A model generated the notes under the pieces. It ran no database searches, had not been told where the DNA came from, and was given only the letters and a program-made list of their open reading frames with translations. A program made the position numbers and the translations under genes. A DNA stretch of 55,642 bases. Origin: Arsenophonus sp052174495 (GTDB taxonomy: Bacteria > Pseudomonadota > Gammaproteobacteria > Enterobacterales > Enterobacteriaceae). Location: contig JBQMRR010000014.1 in NCBI GenBank assembly GCA_052174495.1, positions 1-55,642 of the forward strand. The letters are read 5' to 3'. Position 1 is the stretch's first letter; each line of letters starts with the position of its first letter. This document shows, in pieces, positions 30,451-39,948 of the stretch.

Positions 30451-31404
30451 ATGGCAAATAGTCAATTTAAACATATCAGTGTACTTCTTGATGAAGCAGT
30501 TAATGGATTGAATATAAAAGAGAATGGCATTTATGTTGATGGTACTTTTGGCCGAGGAGGGCATTCTCAATTAATTCTCTCTCGGCTAAGCAATAAAGGA
30601 CGTCTGATAGCGATAGATCGAGATCCACATGCTGTGACAGCTGCTAAAAAAATAATTACTGATAATAGGTTTTTAATTAAATATGGTTCTTTTTCTCAAT
30701 TACCAACTTTTCTTATACAAGAGGGATTAGTTGGCAAAATTGATGGTGTACTACTTGATTTAGGTCTTTCATCACCGCAATTAGATGATCCAGAGCGAGG
30801 TTTTTCTTTTATGCGTGATGGTCCATTAGATATGCGGATGGATCCGACAACAGGTCAATCTGCCGCTGAATGGTTAATGAAGGCGGAAGAATCAGATATA
30901 GCCTGGGTATTGAAAACTTATGGCGAAGAACGATTTGCAAAAAGAATTGCAAAAGCGATTGTGGCTCGTAATCATCATTCAATCAAAGAGCCATTAACAC
31001 GGACAAAACAACTTGCAGAATTGATAGCACAACTTAGTCCGTTTAAGAAGAAACATAAACACTCAGCAACGCGATCGTTTCAAGCAATTCGTATTTATAT
31101 CAACAATGAATTGGAAGAAATAATAAAAGTACTAGAGGGATCATTGAAGATATTGGCACCGCATGGACGGCTATCCATTATTAGCTTTCACTCATTGGAA
31201 GATAGATTAGTTAAGCGTTTCATCCGAGAGCATAGCAAAGGACCAAAAGTCCTGATTAAATTACCATTAACCGATATGCAATTAAAAGCAATTGGTAGCC
31301 CGATACTGAAAGCATTAGGTAAAATAAAACCGACAGCAATGGAAGTTATCAAAAACCCACGAGCAAGAAGCTCAGTTGTGCGTTATGCTGAAATGTTAGA
31401 ATGA
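30451..31404 (+). CDS. rsmH: 16S rRNA (cytosine-1402 N4) methyltransferase RsmH
   Basis: RsmH (formerly MraW) methylates N4 of C1402 in the decoding centre of 16S rRNA using SAM. The 317 residues match E. coli (313). SAM motifs are visible: YVDGTFGRGGHSQLIL (about residues 28-43) and the acidic IDRDPHA; the family motif LLDLGLSSPQLDDPERGFSF (about 105-124) and ISFHSLEDRLVKRF (about 247) are conserved. First intact gene of the dcw cluster; its stop overlaps the ftsL start (ATGA type). An AGGA ribosome site lies about 12 bases before the ATG. Confidence 0.96.
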   Translation: MANSQFKHISVLLDEAVNGLNIKENGIYVDGTFGRGGHSQLILSRLSNKGRLIAIDRDPHAVTAAKKIITDNRFLIKYGSFSQLPTFLIQEGLVGKIDGVLLDLGLSSPQLDDPERGFSFMRDGPLDMRMDPTTGQSAAEWLMKAEESDIAWVLKTYGEERFAKRIAKAIVARNHHSIKEPLTRTKQLAELIAQLSPFKKKHKHSATRSFQAIRIYINNELEEIIKVLEGSLKILAPHGRLSIISFHSLEDRLVKRFIREHSKGPKVLIKLPLTDMQLKAIGSPILKALGKIKPTAMEVIKNPRARSSVVRYAEMLE

Positions 31405-31724
31405 TAATGACTGCGGAAAAATATAGTTTAATTAGAATCATTGCTTATGATATTTTTCGCTACGGAACTGTTCCATTAATTCTGCTGATAATGATTATTA
31501 TATCAGCGATTTCAATTGTCAGCATCAGTCATCAAACACGGTTATTAACGGCACAAAAGGATTTAATGACAGAAGAAAAGGAATCTTTAGATATAGAGTG
31601 GCGCAATTTAATTTTGGAAGAGAGCTCATTAGGAAATCATAGTCGAGTTGAACGCCTTTCGATAGAAAGGCTACAAATGATCCATATAGATCCAACGCAA
31701 GAACATATTGTGATTGCAAAGTAG
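31401..31724 (+). CDS. ftsL: Cell division protein FtsL
   Basis: FtsL is a small bitopic inner-membrane protein that forms the FtsQLB complex and activates FtsWI septal synthesis. The 107 residues comprise a short cytoplasmic part, one membrane helix (about 20-42, PLILLIMIIISAISIVSI) and a periplasmic coiled-coil with the conserved LDIEWRNLILEE and HSRVERLSIERLQM segments. It is a little shorter than E. coli (121) because the cytoplasmic N-terminus is trimmed. The ATG overlaps the rsmH stop; a second in-frame ATG at 31407 could also serve. Confidence 0.94.
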   Translation: MIMTAEKYSLIRIIAYDIFRYGTVPLILLIMIIISAISIVSISHQTRLLTAQKDLMTEEKESLDIEWRNLILEESSLGNHSRVERLSIERLQMIHIDPTQEHIVIAK

Positions 31725-31746
31725 TTTTAGTAAATAGGTAAATAAT

Positions 31747-33516
31747 ATGAATCCTGTACGCTCAGGAAAATATAGAAGACGGTACGAAAAAAAAGTTAGC
31801 TATGTTAGCTGGCGTTTCACGATGTTGTGTACAGGTATAGGATTGGCATTAATTGGTCTCATTATTCGTGTTACTTATTTACAAGTTATTAACTCAGAAA
31901 AGCTTGTTAGAGAAGGTGATATGCGTTCGCTTCGCGTTCAGAAAGTGACAACCGCTCGCGGCATGATAAGTGATCGTGAGGGGCGTCAGTTAGCAGTAAG
32001 TGTTCCAGTTTACGCTATTTGTGCTGATCCGAAAATAATTTATAAAAATGGTGGATTAACCAATAATGAACGTTGGCAAGCATTAGCAAATGAATTAAGA
32101 ATACCGCTTAAAGAAATGAATCATAAAATCAGTATTAATCCTAACAATCAGTTTGTTTATTTAGCTCGCCAAGTAAATTCATCTGTTGGTGAATATATTA
32201 GCAAATTAAAAATAGCGGGTATTTATTTACGTAAAGAGTCGCGTCGTTATTATCCATCTGGTCCAGTATCCGCTCATTTGATTGGGGTGACAGATATTGA
32301 TGGCCAGGGAATTGAAGGAATTGAAAAAAGCTTTAACTATCTGTTAACTGGGGCACCAGGCAAAAGGATAGTGCGTAAAGATCGTTATGGGCAGGTTATT
32401 GAAGATGTTTTCTCCATTGATAGGCAGGTTGCTAACGATTTAGTATTAAGTATAGATGAACGTATACAGTCATTGGTTTATCGTGAATTAACACGCAGTG
32501 TAATGGAAAATAAAGCTGAATCGGGTACTGCTATTTTAGTTGATGTTCACACGGGTGAAGTGTTAGCTATGGTTAATAGTCCATCTTATAACCCGAATAA
32601 TCTTGCTGGCACCCCAACTCAGGTTATGCGAAATCGTGCGATTACCGATGTATTTGAACCTGGTTCAACAGTTAAACCGATGGTAATTGTTAGTGCATTG
32701 AATAATGGAATTATTAAAGCCAATAGTGTATTAAATACTCAACCCTATATGATTAATGGTCATGAAATTAAAGATGTAGCAAAGTATAGTAAGTTATCAA
32801 TTACTGGTATTTTACAAAAATCAAGTAATGTTGGTGTTTCGAAGTTAGCGTTAGCGATGCCTGCAGATGAACTGATAAATGTTTATGCTCGTTTTGGTTT
32901 GGGTAAAGCAACAAATTTAGGATTAATTGGAGAAAGTAGTGGCATATTTCCTAATAAAAAAATGCGGTGGTCTGAGTTTGAAAGGGCCACCTTTTCTTTT
33001 GGTTATGGACTAATGGTAACACCATTACAGTTAGCGAGAGTTTATGCAACAATTGTTAGTTTTGGTATTTATCGTCCACTATCAATTACAAAAGTTAATC
33101 CGCCGGTATCAGGTATTCGTATTTTTCCTGAAGAGATTATGCGCACAGTAGTTCGTATGATGGAAAGTGTTGTATTGCCTAGTAGTAGTGGTGTTCGTGC
33201 TGCAGTTAAGGGTTATCGAATAGCAATTAAGACAGGTACAGTAAAAAAAGTGGGCAATGATGGTCATTATATTAATCAATATATTGCTTATACGGCAGGA
33301 GGAGCTCCGGCAAGCAATCCTCGCTATGCTTTGGTTGTGATTATCAATGCGCCTACTGCGGGAAAATATTACGGTGGTGCTGTTTCTGCACCCGTATTTG
33401 GATCCATTATGTGGGGCGTTTTACGTTTAATGAATATAGAGCCTGATGCATTGATCTCAAATGAGAATGAATTAGTAATTAACAAAATAAAAGAGGATAC
33501 AGGTGGGAGATCGTAA
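31747..33516 (+). CDS. ftsI: Peptidoglycan transpeptidase FtsI (PBP3)
   Basis: FtsI cross-links septal peptidoglycan with FtsW. The 589 residues match E. coli (588). An N-terminal membrane anchor (about 24-44) is followed by the pedestal domain and the transpeptidase domain. The penicillin-binding motifs are complete: STVK with active Ser307, SSN at about 358, and KTGT near 494. There is no sign of resistance-type insertions. It starts 22 bases after ftsL and its end overlaps murE by 14 bases. Confidence 0.97.
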   Translation: MNPVRSGKYRRRYEKKVSYVSWRFTMLCTGIGLALIGLIIRVTYLQVINSEKLVREGDMRSLRVQKVTTARGMISDREGRQLAVSVPVYAICADPKIIYKNGGLTNNERWQALANELRIPLKEMNHKISINPNNQFVYLARQVNSSVGEYISKLKIAGIYLRKESRRYYPSGPVSAHLIGVTDIDGQGIEGIEKSFNYLLTGAPGKRIVRKDRYGQVIEDVFSIDRQVANDLVLSIDERIQSLVYRELTRSVMENKAESGTAILVDVHTGEVLAMVNSPSYNPNNLAGTPTQVMRNRAITDVFEPGSTVKPMVIVSALNNGIIKANSVLNTQPYMINGHEIKDVAKYSKLSITGILQKSSNVGVSKLALAMPADELINVYARFGLGKATNLGLIGESSGIFPNKKMRWSEFERATFSFGYGLMVTPLQLARVYATIVSFGIYRPLSITKVNPPVSGIRIFPEEIMRTVVRMMESVVLPSSSGVRAAVKGYRIAIKTGTVKKVGNDGHYINQYIAYTAGGAPASNPRYALVVIINAPTAGKYYGGAVSAPVFGSIMWGVLRLMNIEPDALISNENELVINKIKEDTGGRS

Positions 33517-34990
33517 TTTACACGATTTACTTACACCATTTGGTATTAATGCACCAGATAAGGTGTTACGAGAAATAATACTTGATAGTCGTAAAGTATC
33601 GACAGGAGACCTATTTTTAGCAGTTAAGGGTTATAAAATAGATGGACGACAATATATTTCTCAAGCGATAGCACAAGGTGTCGCCGCAATTATTGCTGAA
33701 GCACAAGGCGAAGCTGAATCTGGAACGATTAGATATATGGATGGCGTTCCTATCATTTATATTAACGATCTGAATAATCAATTATCATTATTAGCAGGAA
33801 AATTTTATCAACATCCAGCTGAAAAGTTAAGGTTAATTGGTGTAACAGGAACAAATGGTAAAACAACCACTACTCAGCTAATTGCTCACTGGCTAAAAGA
33901 AATTGGCGAAGTTACTGCCATAATGAGCACAATGGGTAATGGAATATTAGGGAAAATTATACCTAGCGAAAATACCACTGACTCTGCGGTTAATGTTCAG
34001 GCTGAATTGAAGTTGTTGGTTGACAAACATGCTACTTTAGTGGTTATGGAAGTTTCCTCCCATGGTTTAGTGCAAGGTCGAGTTTCCGCCATTCCTTTTG
34101 CCGCTGCTGTATTTACTAATTTAAGTCGTGATCACCTTGATTATCATGGTGATATGGAAAATTATGCAGCCGCAAAATGGTTATTATTTTCAACCCATAA
34201 ATCTGATAAACAGATTATTAATGTGGATGATGATACGGGTTTGCAGTGGCTTAAAAGATTGCCACTGGCATGTGCAGTTTCAATGAAAAAATGTATACCA
34301 ATTAATTGGCAAGGTGCTTGGGTGTTAGTAGAAAAAGTTAATTATCACGATCATGGAGCGACCATTTATTTTAATTCAACCTGGGGGAAAAGTTCACTAG
34401 AAAGTCCATTAATTGGGGCTTTTAATATTAATAATGTCATGCTAGCCATGGCAACACTTTTAATGATAGGTTACCCATTTGATGTGGTAATAGAATCATC
34501 GCATGCCTTACAACCAGTTTGTGGACGAATGGAAGTCTTCACCTCTTCAGGGCGGCCAACCGTTGTTGTCGATTATGCTCATACTCCTGATGCACTCGAA
34601 AAAGTATTAATTTCACTTCGTTTTCATTGTCGTAACAAACTTTGGTGTGTATTTGGTTGTGGTGGTGATCGAGATAAAGGTAAACGTGCATTGATGGGGA
34701 GTGTAGCTGAACAGTATGCTGATATTGTAGTAGTAACTGATGATAATCCGCGTACTGAAGAGCCGAAAGCTATCATTGATGATATTTTGAGCGGTTTTCT
34801 TGACGCTGGTCGGGCAATACCTATTATAGGACGAGTAGAAGCGGTCACTACTGTGATTATGCAGGCAAATACTAATGATGTCATATTAATTGCCGGTAAA
34901 GGTCACGAAAATTATCAAATTATTGGTGATCGTAGGCTCGATTATTCCGATCGCTTTACGGTAGCTCAGCTATTAGGGATGGTGGTATGA
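33503..34990 (+). CDS. murE: UDP-MurNAc-L-Ala-D-Glu:meso-diaminopimelate ligase MurE
   Basis: MurE adds meso-diaminopimelate as the third residue of the peptidoglycan stem. The 495 residues match E. coli MurE. The P-loop GVTGTNGKTTTTQ (about 113-125) and the DNPRTEEP motif, which selects meso-DAP rather than lysine, are present, so the wall is of Gram-negative chemotype. The start is GTG at 33503, inside the end of ftsI; it aligns with the E. coli N-terminus (MADRNLRDLL). Its stop overlaps the murF ATG by four bases. Confidence 0.96.
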   Translation: MGDRNLHDLLTPFGINAPDKVLREIILDSRKVSTGDLFLAVKGYKIDGRQYISQAIAQGVAAIIAEAQGEAESGTIRYMDGVPIIYINDLNNQLSLLAGKFYQHPAEKLRLIGVTGTNGKTTTTQLIAHWLKEIGEVTAIMSTMGNGILGKIIPSENTTDSAVNVQAELKLLVDKHATLVVMEVSSHGLVQGRVSAIPFAAAVFTNLSRDHLDYHGDMENYAAAKWLLFSTHKSDKQIINVDDDTGLQWLKRLPLACAVSMKKCIPINWQGAWVLVEKVNYHDHGATIYFNSTWGKSSLESPLIGAFNINNVMLAMATLLMIGYPFDVVIESSHALQPVCGRMEVFTSSGRPTVVVDYAHTPDALEKVLISLRFHCRNKLWCVFGCGGDRDKGKRALMGSVAEQYADIVVVTDDNPRTEEPKAIIDDILSGFLDAGRAIPIIGRVEAVTTVIMQANTNDVILIAGKGHENYQIIGDRRLDYSDRFTVAQLLGMVV

Positions 34991-36369
34991 TTCCTATTTC
35001 ATTGAAGAAATTAGCTACTGTGACACAAGGTGCTCTACAGCACATAAAAAATCAACAGGCAGAAAATTTATGGCTTAATCTAATAACAACTAATAGCCGT
35101 CAGAAACCAATTAATGGTTTGTTTATTGCTTTAAAGGGTGAGCATTTTGATGGTCATCATTTTGCTAAAGAGGCTGTTATAGCTGGTGCTACGGCATTAT
35201 TAGTTGAACGGCCATTAACTATTTACTGTCCTCAAGTTATCGTTAAAGACACGCGTTTAGCTATGGGAAAATTAGCCGCTTGGGTTCGATCGCAAAGCAA
35301 AGCTAAGATTATAGGGTTAACTGGCTCTTCTGGCAAAACCTCGGTTAAAGAGATGGTGGCTTCTATTCTATCTCAATGTGGTACAACACTTTTTACTGGA
35401 GGTAATTTTAATAATGATATTGGTGTGCCGTTAACATTATTTAGGTTAACTAAAGAGCACCAATATGCAGTGATTGAAATGGGAGCTAATCATATAGGTG
35501 AAATTGCGTATATCACTGATTTGGTTAAATCGGATAGTGTATTAGTTAATAATTTATTTGCCGCTCATCTCGAAGGCTTTAGTTCATTAGCGGGAGTTGC
35601 TAATGCAAAGGGAGAAATTTTTCAGGGATTAGCAGAAAAAGGAACGGCGGTTATTAATTTGGCTAGCCATGATTGGAAAAATTGGCAACATTATTTTAAG
35701 GAAGAACAAACCATTTGGCGTTTTTCTATAACGAAACATAAACAGGCTGATTTTTATCCAGTAAATATTATTACAAAATCAATAGTTAATGAATTTGAAT
35801 TACATACACCAATCGGTGTTGTTTCAATAGTATTAGCCTTACCCGGTAAGCATAATATTGCTAATGCATTAGCGGCTAGTGCTTTAGCAATATCTGTTGG
35901 TGCAACGCTTGAGCATATTAGGGTTGGATTAGCAGCTGTTCAGCCGATATCGGGTCGTTTATATCCAATTTATTTAGCGCCAGGTAAACTTATTTTAGAT
36001 GATACATACAATGCCAATACCAGCTCCATGATTGCTGCGGCTGCTATTTTATCTAAAATGCCTGGATATCGTATTTTAGTTGTCAGTGATATGAATGAAT
36101 TAGGTGAGCAAACTAAAAAATATCATCAAGAAGTAGGCGTAGCAATTTACAAAATGAAACTTGACAGAGTGTTAAGTGTTGGTCAACAAAGTATCATTAT
36201 TAGTCAACAGAGTAGTTGCGGCGAACATTTTGCTTCTAAAAAAGAGTTAATTCCGAAACTGATCTCATTAATAAGAGAACACGAAACTGTATCAATTTTA
36301 GTTAAAGGTTCGCGTAGTAGGGCAATGGAAAAAGTTGTACATGCCATACAGGAGTGCTTTTTATGCTAG
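34987..36369 (+). CDS. murF: UDP-MurNAc-tripeptide:D-Ala-D-Ala ligase MurF
   Basis: MurF completes the cytoplasmic UDP-MurNAc-pentapeptide by attaching D-Ala-D-Ala. The 460 residues are near E. coli (452). The ATP-binding loop GLTGSSGKTSVKEM (about 108-121), the LPGKHNIANALAASALA block (about 282-298) and LILDDTYNANTSSM (about 336) are conserved. It overlaps murE upstream by an ATGA junction and mraY downstream by seven bases, implying coupled translation. Confidence 0.96.
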   Translation: MIPISLKKLATVTQGALQHIKNQQAENLWLNLITTNSRQKPINGLFIALKGEHFDGHHFAKEAVIAGATALLVERPLTIYCPQVIVKDTRLAMGKLAAWVRSQSKAKIIGLTGSSGKTSVKEMVASILSQCGTTLFTGGNFNNDIGVPLTLFRLTKEHQYAVIEMGANHIGEIAYITDLVKSDSVLVNNLFAAHLEGFSSLAGVANAKGEIFQGLAEKGTAVINLASHDWKNWQHYFKEEQTIWRFSITKHKQADFYPVNIITKSIVNEFELHTPIGVVSIVLALPGKHNIANALAASALAISVGATLEHIRVGLAAVQPISGRLYPIYLAPGKLILDDTYNANTSSMIAAAAILSKMPGYRILVVSDMNELGEQTKKYHQEVGVAIYKMKLDRVLSVGQQSIIISQQSSCGEHFASKKELIPKLISLIREHETVSILVKGSRSRAMEKVVHAIQECFLC

Positions 36370-37445
36370 TTTGGTTAGCTAAATATTTAGTTAAATATTT
36401 TTCTGGCTTTAATCTTTTTTCCTATTTGACATTTCGGGCTATTACCAGTTTATTAACGGCTTTGATGATTGCGCTATGGATGGGACCTCATTTGATTTCC
36501 TATTTGCAAAAATTACAAATAGGTCAAATTATACGTAATGAAGGTCCCGAATCGCATTTTAGCAAACGTGGCACACCTACCATGGGAGGTGTATTGATCT
36601 TATCTTCTATTCTAATTTCAGTCATACTATGGGCGCGGTTAAATAATCCCTATGTTTGGTATGTATTAGCTGTTTTGTTGGGATATGGCCTTATTGGCTT
36701 TATTGATGATTATCATAAAGTAGTACGTAAAAACTCAAGAGGGTTGATCGCTCGTTGGAAGTATTTCTGGCAATCTATATTGGCTTTAGGAATAGCATTT
36801 TCTTTATATAGCACAGGTAAAGATACGGCAGTTACTCAATTAGTTGTACCATTTTTTAAAGATGTCATGCCACAACTTGGTCTGTTTTATATTTTACTGA
36901 TTTATTTTGTCATTGTTGGCACAAGTAATGCAGTTAATTTAACTGATGGATTAGATGGCTTAGCAATTATGCCAACTGTTTTTATTTCGGCAGGTTTTGC
37001 ATTAGTGGCTTGGGCAACGGGTAATTTTAATTTTGCTAACTATTTAAAAATTCCTTATATCAAGCATGCAGCTGAATTAGTTGTAGTTTGTACGGCAATT
37101 GTGGGTGCCGGGTTGGGGTTTTTATGGTTTAACACTTATCCTGCGCAAGTTTTCATGGGTGATGTTGGCTCGTTGCCATTAGGCGGCGCATTGGGAACGA
37201 TTGCGGTTTTACTACGGCAGGAATTTTTGTTGTTGATTATGGGTGGCGTGTTTGTTATTGAAGCCTTATCGGTAATTTTACAAGTGGGATCATTTAAACT
37301 ACGCGGTCAACGTATTTTTCGTATGGCGCCGATCCATCATCATTATGAATTAAAAGGGTGGCCTGAACCTCGAGTTATTGTCCGTTTTTGGATCATCTCA
37401 TTAATGTTAGTATTGGTTGGATTGCTAACATTAAAGATACGTTAA
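36363..37445 (+). CDS. mraY: Phospho-MurNAc-pentapeptide translocase MraY
   Basis: MraY transfers phospho-MurNAc-pentapeptide to undecaprenyl phosphate, giving lipid I at the inner membrane. The 360 residues match E. coli exactly in length. About ten membrane helices are visible, with catalytic motifs FIDDYHKV, NLTDGLDGLA and FMGDVGSLPLGG, and the HHHYELKGWPE loop. I chose the ATG at 36363 (MLVWLAKYLVKYFSG) over an upstream in-frame GTG because GGAG lies about eight bases before it and it aligns with E. coli. It overlaps the end of murF. Confidence 0.96.
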   Translation: MLVWLAKYLVKYFSGFNLFSYLTFRAITSLLTALMIALWMGPHLISYLQKLQIGQIIRNEGPESHFSKRGTPTMGGVLILSSILISVILWARLNNPYVWYVLAVLLGYGLIGFIDDYHKVVRKNSRGLIARWKYFWQSILALGIAFSLYSTGKDTAVTQLVVPFFKDVMPQLGLFYILLIYFVIVGTSNAVNLTDGLDGLAIMPTVFISAGFALVAWATGNFNFANYLKIPYIKHAAELVVVCTAIVGAGLGFLWFNTYPAQVFMGDVGSLPLGGALGTIAVLLRQEFLLLIMGGVFVIEALSVILQVGSFKLRGQRIFRMAPIHHHYELKGWPEPRVIVRFWIISLMLVLVGLLTLKIR

Positions 37446-37447
37446 TA

Positions 37448-38755
37448 ATGGCTAATTATCATGGTAAAAAGGTTGTTATTATCGGATTAGGTCAGACAGG
37501 TCTATCTTGTGTCGACTTCTTTCTCTCTCGCCAGGTTGTGCCACGCGTAATTGATACCCGAATAACACCGCCAGGTAAGGATAAATTGCCGGTGGAAGTA
37601 GCCTGTCACTGCGGTAGTTGGAATAGTGAATGGTTAATGTCAGCTGATTTGATTGTCGCAAGCCCAGGGATTTCACTTACTACCCGAGAATTAAAAATAG
37701 CCGCAGATAAAGGTATTGAAATTATTGGTGATATTGAACTTTTTTGTCGTGAAACAACTAAACCAATAGTTGCTGTCACCGGTTCTAATGGTAAGAGCAC
37801 AGTTACAGTATTAGTTGGTGAAATGGCAAAAGCAGCCAACTGGAAAGTGGCAGTTGGTGGCAATATGGGAACGTCAGCGTTGACATTATTAGTAAAAAAT
37901 TATGACTTGTATGTATTAGAGCTTTCTAGTTTTCAGCTTGAAACAACATCAAGTTTAAAGGCTGCAGTAGCAACCATATTGAATCTGACAGAAGATCATA
38001 TAGATCGGTATCCGACAGGCATTGAACAGTACCGTGCAGCTAAGTTACAAATTTATACTGGTGCTAAAATCTGCATTATTAATGAACAAGATCCACAAAC
38101 CTGGCCGTTATTTGGCCGTGATGCCCGTTGTATCAGTTTTGGTATTAATAGCGGCGATTATCAATTAAATACTCGTTTCCAAGAACTTCAAATAAAAGGG
38201 CAGCCGATTATCAATACTGGTAAAATAAGGTTAATTGGACAGCATAATCATCTTAATGGAATGACTGCCATAGCTTTAGCAGATGCAGTTAATATTCCAC
38301 GCAAGGCTAGTTTAGCAGCATTAACTAAATATACAGGTTTACCTCATCGTTGCCAATTAGTTCATCAGCATCAAGGTGTTCAATGGATTAATGATTCTAA
38401 ATCAACTAATGTTGCCAGCACAAAAGAGGCTTTAAAAAGTTTACAAGTAAAAGGAACGCTTTATTTATTATTGGGTGGATATGGAAAATCAGCAGATTTT
38501 TCACCGTTAAAACCATATATTTCAGCAAAAAATATTAAATTATACTGTTTTGGTTGTGATGGTTATCAACTAGTGCAGTTAAAACCAAATAGTTTGCTAT
38601 TAGATACAATGGAACAATGTCTACGTGCCATTGCACCAGAATTGAAAGCTGGGGATATGGTGCTTCTCTCACCAGCTTGTGCTAGCTTTGACCAATTTCA
38701 TAATTTTGAACAACGGGGTGATAGATTTAGCCAATTAGCAAAGGAGTTAGGTTAA
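37448..38755 (+). CDS. murD: UDP-MurNAc-L-alanine:D-glutamate ligase MurD
   Basis: MurD adds D-glutamate, the second residue of the stem. From the ATG at 37448 (MANYHGKKVVIIGLGQTGLS) the product is 435 residues, close to E. coli (438). An open frame extends 20 codons further upstream into mraY, but the family N-terminus and the position just after the mraY stop favour 37448. The P-loop VTGSNGKSTVT, ELSSFQLETTSSL and GLPHRCQLV motifs are intact. Its stop shares a base with the ftsW ATG (TAATG). Confidence 0.95.
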   Translation: MANYHGKKVVIIGLGQTGLSCVDFFLSRQVVPRVIDTRITPPGKDKLPVEVACHCGSWNSEWLMSADLIVASPGISLTTRELKIAADKGIEIIGDIELFCRETTKPIVAVTGSNGKSTVTVLVGEMAKAANWKVAVGGNMGTSALTLLVKNYDLYVLELSSFQLETTSSLKAAVATILNLTEDHIDRYPTGIEQYRAAKLQIYTGAKICIINEQDPQTWPLFGRDARCISFGINSGDYQLNTRFQELQIKGQPIINTGKIRLIGQHNHLNGMTAIALADAVNIPRKASLAALTKYTGLPHRCQLVHQHQGVQWINDSKSTNVASTKEALKSLQVKGTLYLLLGGYGKSADFSPLKPYISAKNIKLYCFGCDGYQLVQLKPNSLLLDTMEQCLRAIAPELKAGDMVLLSPACASFDQFHNFEQRGDRFSQLAKELG

Positions 38756-39948
38756 TGACGATGTTTAACTTAAAACGACTAACAAATTGGGCTGACGGTG
38801 AACTTAATAACGATATTCTGGATAAAATCCTTTATGATCGTACCTTAGTTTGGCTTACATTATGTTTGGCTATAATTGGTTTTATTATGGTGACATCAGC
38901 TTCAATGCCGGTTGGACAGCGTTTAACACAAGATCCTTTTTTCTTTGCTAAACGTAATATTATCTATCTGGTTTTATCATTTTGTTTAGCTTTATTAGTT
39001 TTAAATATTCCAATGGTGCGATGGGAAAAATATAATTTTTTATTATTAATAACTGCTTTAATACTGTTATTAGTGGTATTGGTTGCCGGTAGCTCAGTTA
39101 ATGGTGCCTCTCGTTGGATTAATATCGGTGTTGTTCGTATACAGCCGGCTGAAATTGCAAAATTAGCCCTATTTTGCTATGTATCCAGTTATTTAGTTAG
39201 AAAAATCGATGAGGTACGAACACAATTTTTAGGCTTTATTAAACTGATGTGTATTTTAATATTAATGGCTATTCTGCTGCTATTGCAGCCTGATTTAGGT
39301 ACAGTAATTGTATTAGTTGTGACAACTTTAGCATTGCTATTCCTTTCAGGTGTTAGATTAGCACCGTTTATTATCAGTATTGTTATTTGTGTAATAGGTG
39401 TTATTGGCTTGATCTATTTAAAGCCTTATCGTTTACGTCGAATAACTTCTTTTCTCAATCCATGGGCAGATCCTTTTGCCAGTGGCTATCAATTAACGCA
39501 ATCTTTAATGGCGTTTGGACGGGGTAAATTATGGGGTCAAGGTTTAGGTAACTCTATTCAAAAATTAGAATATTTGCCTGAAGCACATACTGATTTTATT
39601 TTCTCAGTTTTAGCGGAAGAACTAGGTTATATCGGTGTTGTGTTAGTGCTTTTAATGTTATTTTTCGTTGCTTTTCGCAGCATGATGATTGGCAAACGAG
39701 CATTAGATGCGAAACAACATTTCTCTGGTTATTTAGCTTGCTCAATCGGTATCTGCTTCACTTTTCAAGCGTTAGTTCATGTTGGCGCGGCAGCTGGAAT
39801 GTTACCAACTAAAGGATTAACACTACCGTTAATTAGCTATGGTGGCTCTAGCCTATTAATTATGTTTATTACTATAGCTATCTTATTGCGTATCGATTTT
39901 GAAACACGCCTTAAGAGAGCGCAAGCCTTTATAAGGAGAACGAAATGA
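38755..39948 (+). CDS. ftsW: Septal peptidoglycan glycosyltransferase FtsW
   Basis: FtsW is a SEDS-family glycosyltransferase that polymerises lipid II at the septum together with FtsI. The 397 residues contain about ten membrane helices. The family signatures are present: GASRWINIG followed by the catalytic-region QPAEIAKL, and LLQPDLGTV. The C-terminal GLTLPLISYGGSSLL is also present. Length is slightly under E. coli (414) at the N-terminus. Start at TAATG immediately after murD; a second ATG two codons later could serve. The end overlaps murG (ATGA). Confidence 0.95.
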   Translation: MTMFNLKRLTNWADGELNNDILDKILYDRTLVWLTLCLAIIGFIMVTSASMPVGQRLTQDPFFFAKRNIIYLVLSFCLALLVLNIPMVRWEKYNFLLLITALILLLVVLVAGSSVNGASRWINIGVVRIQPAEIAKLALFCYVSSYLVRKIDEVRTQFLGFIKLMCILILMAILLLLQPDLGTVIVLVVTTLALLFLSGVRLAPFIISIVICVIGVIGLIYLKPYRLRRITSFLNPWADPFASGYQLTQSLMAFGRGKLWGQGLGNSIQKLEYLPEAHTDFIFSVLAEELGYIGVVLVLLMLFFVAFRSMMIGKRALDAKQHFSGYLACSIGICFTFQALVHVGAAAGMLPTKGLTLPLISYGGSSLLIMFITIAILLRIDFETRLKRAQAFIRRTK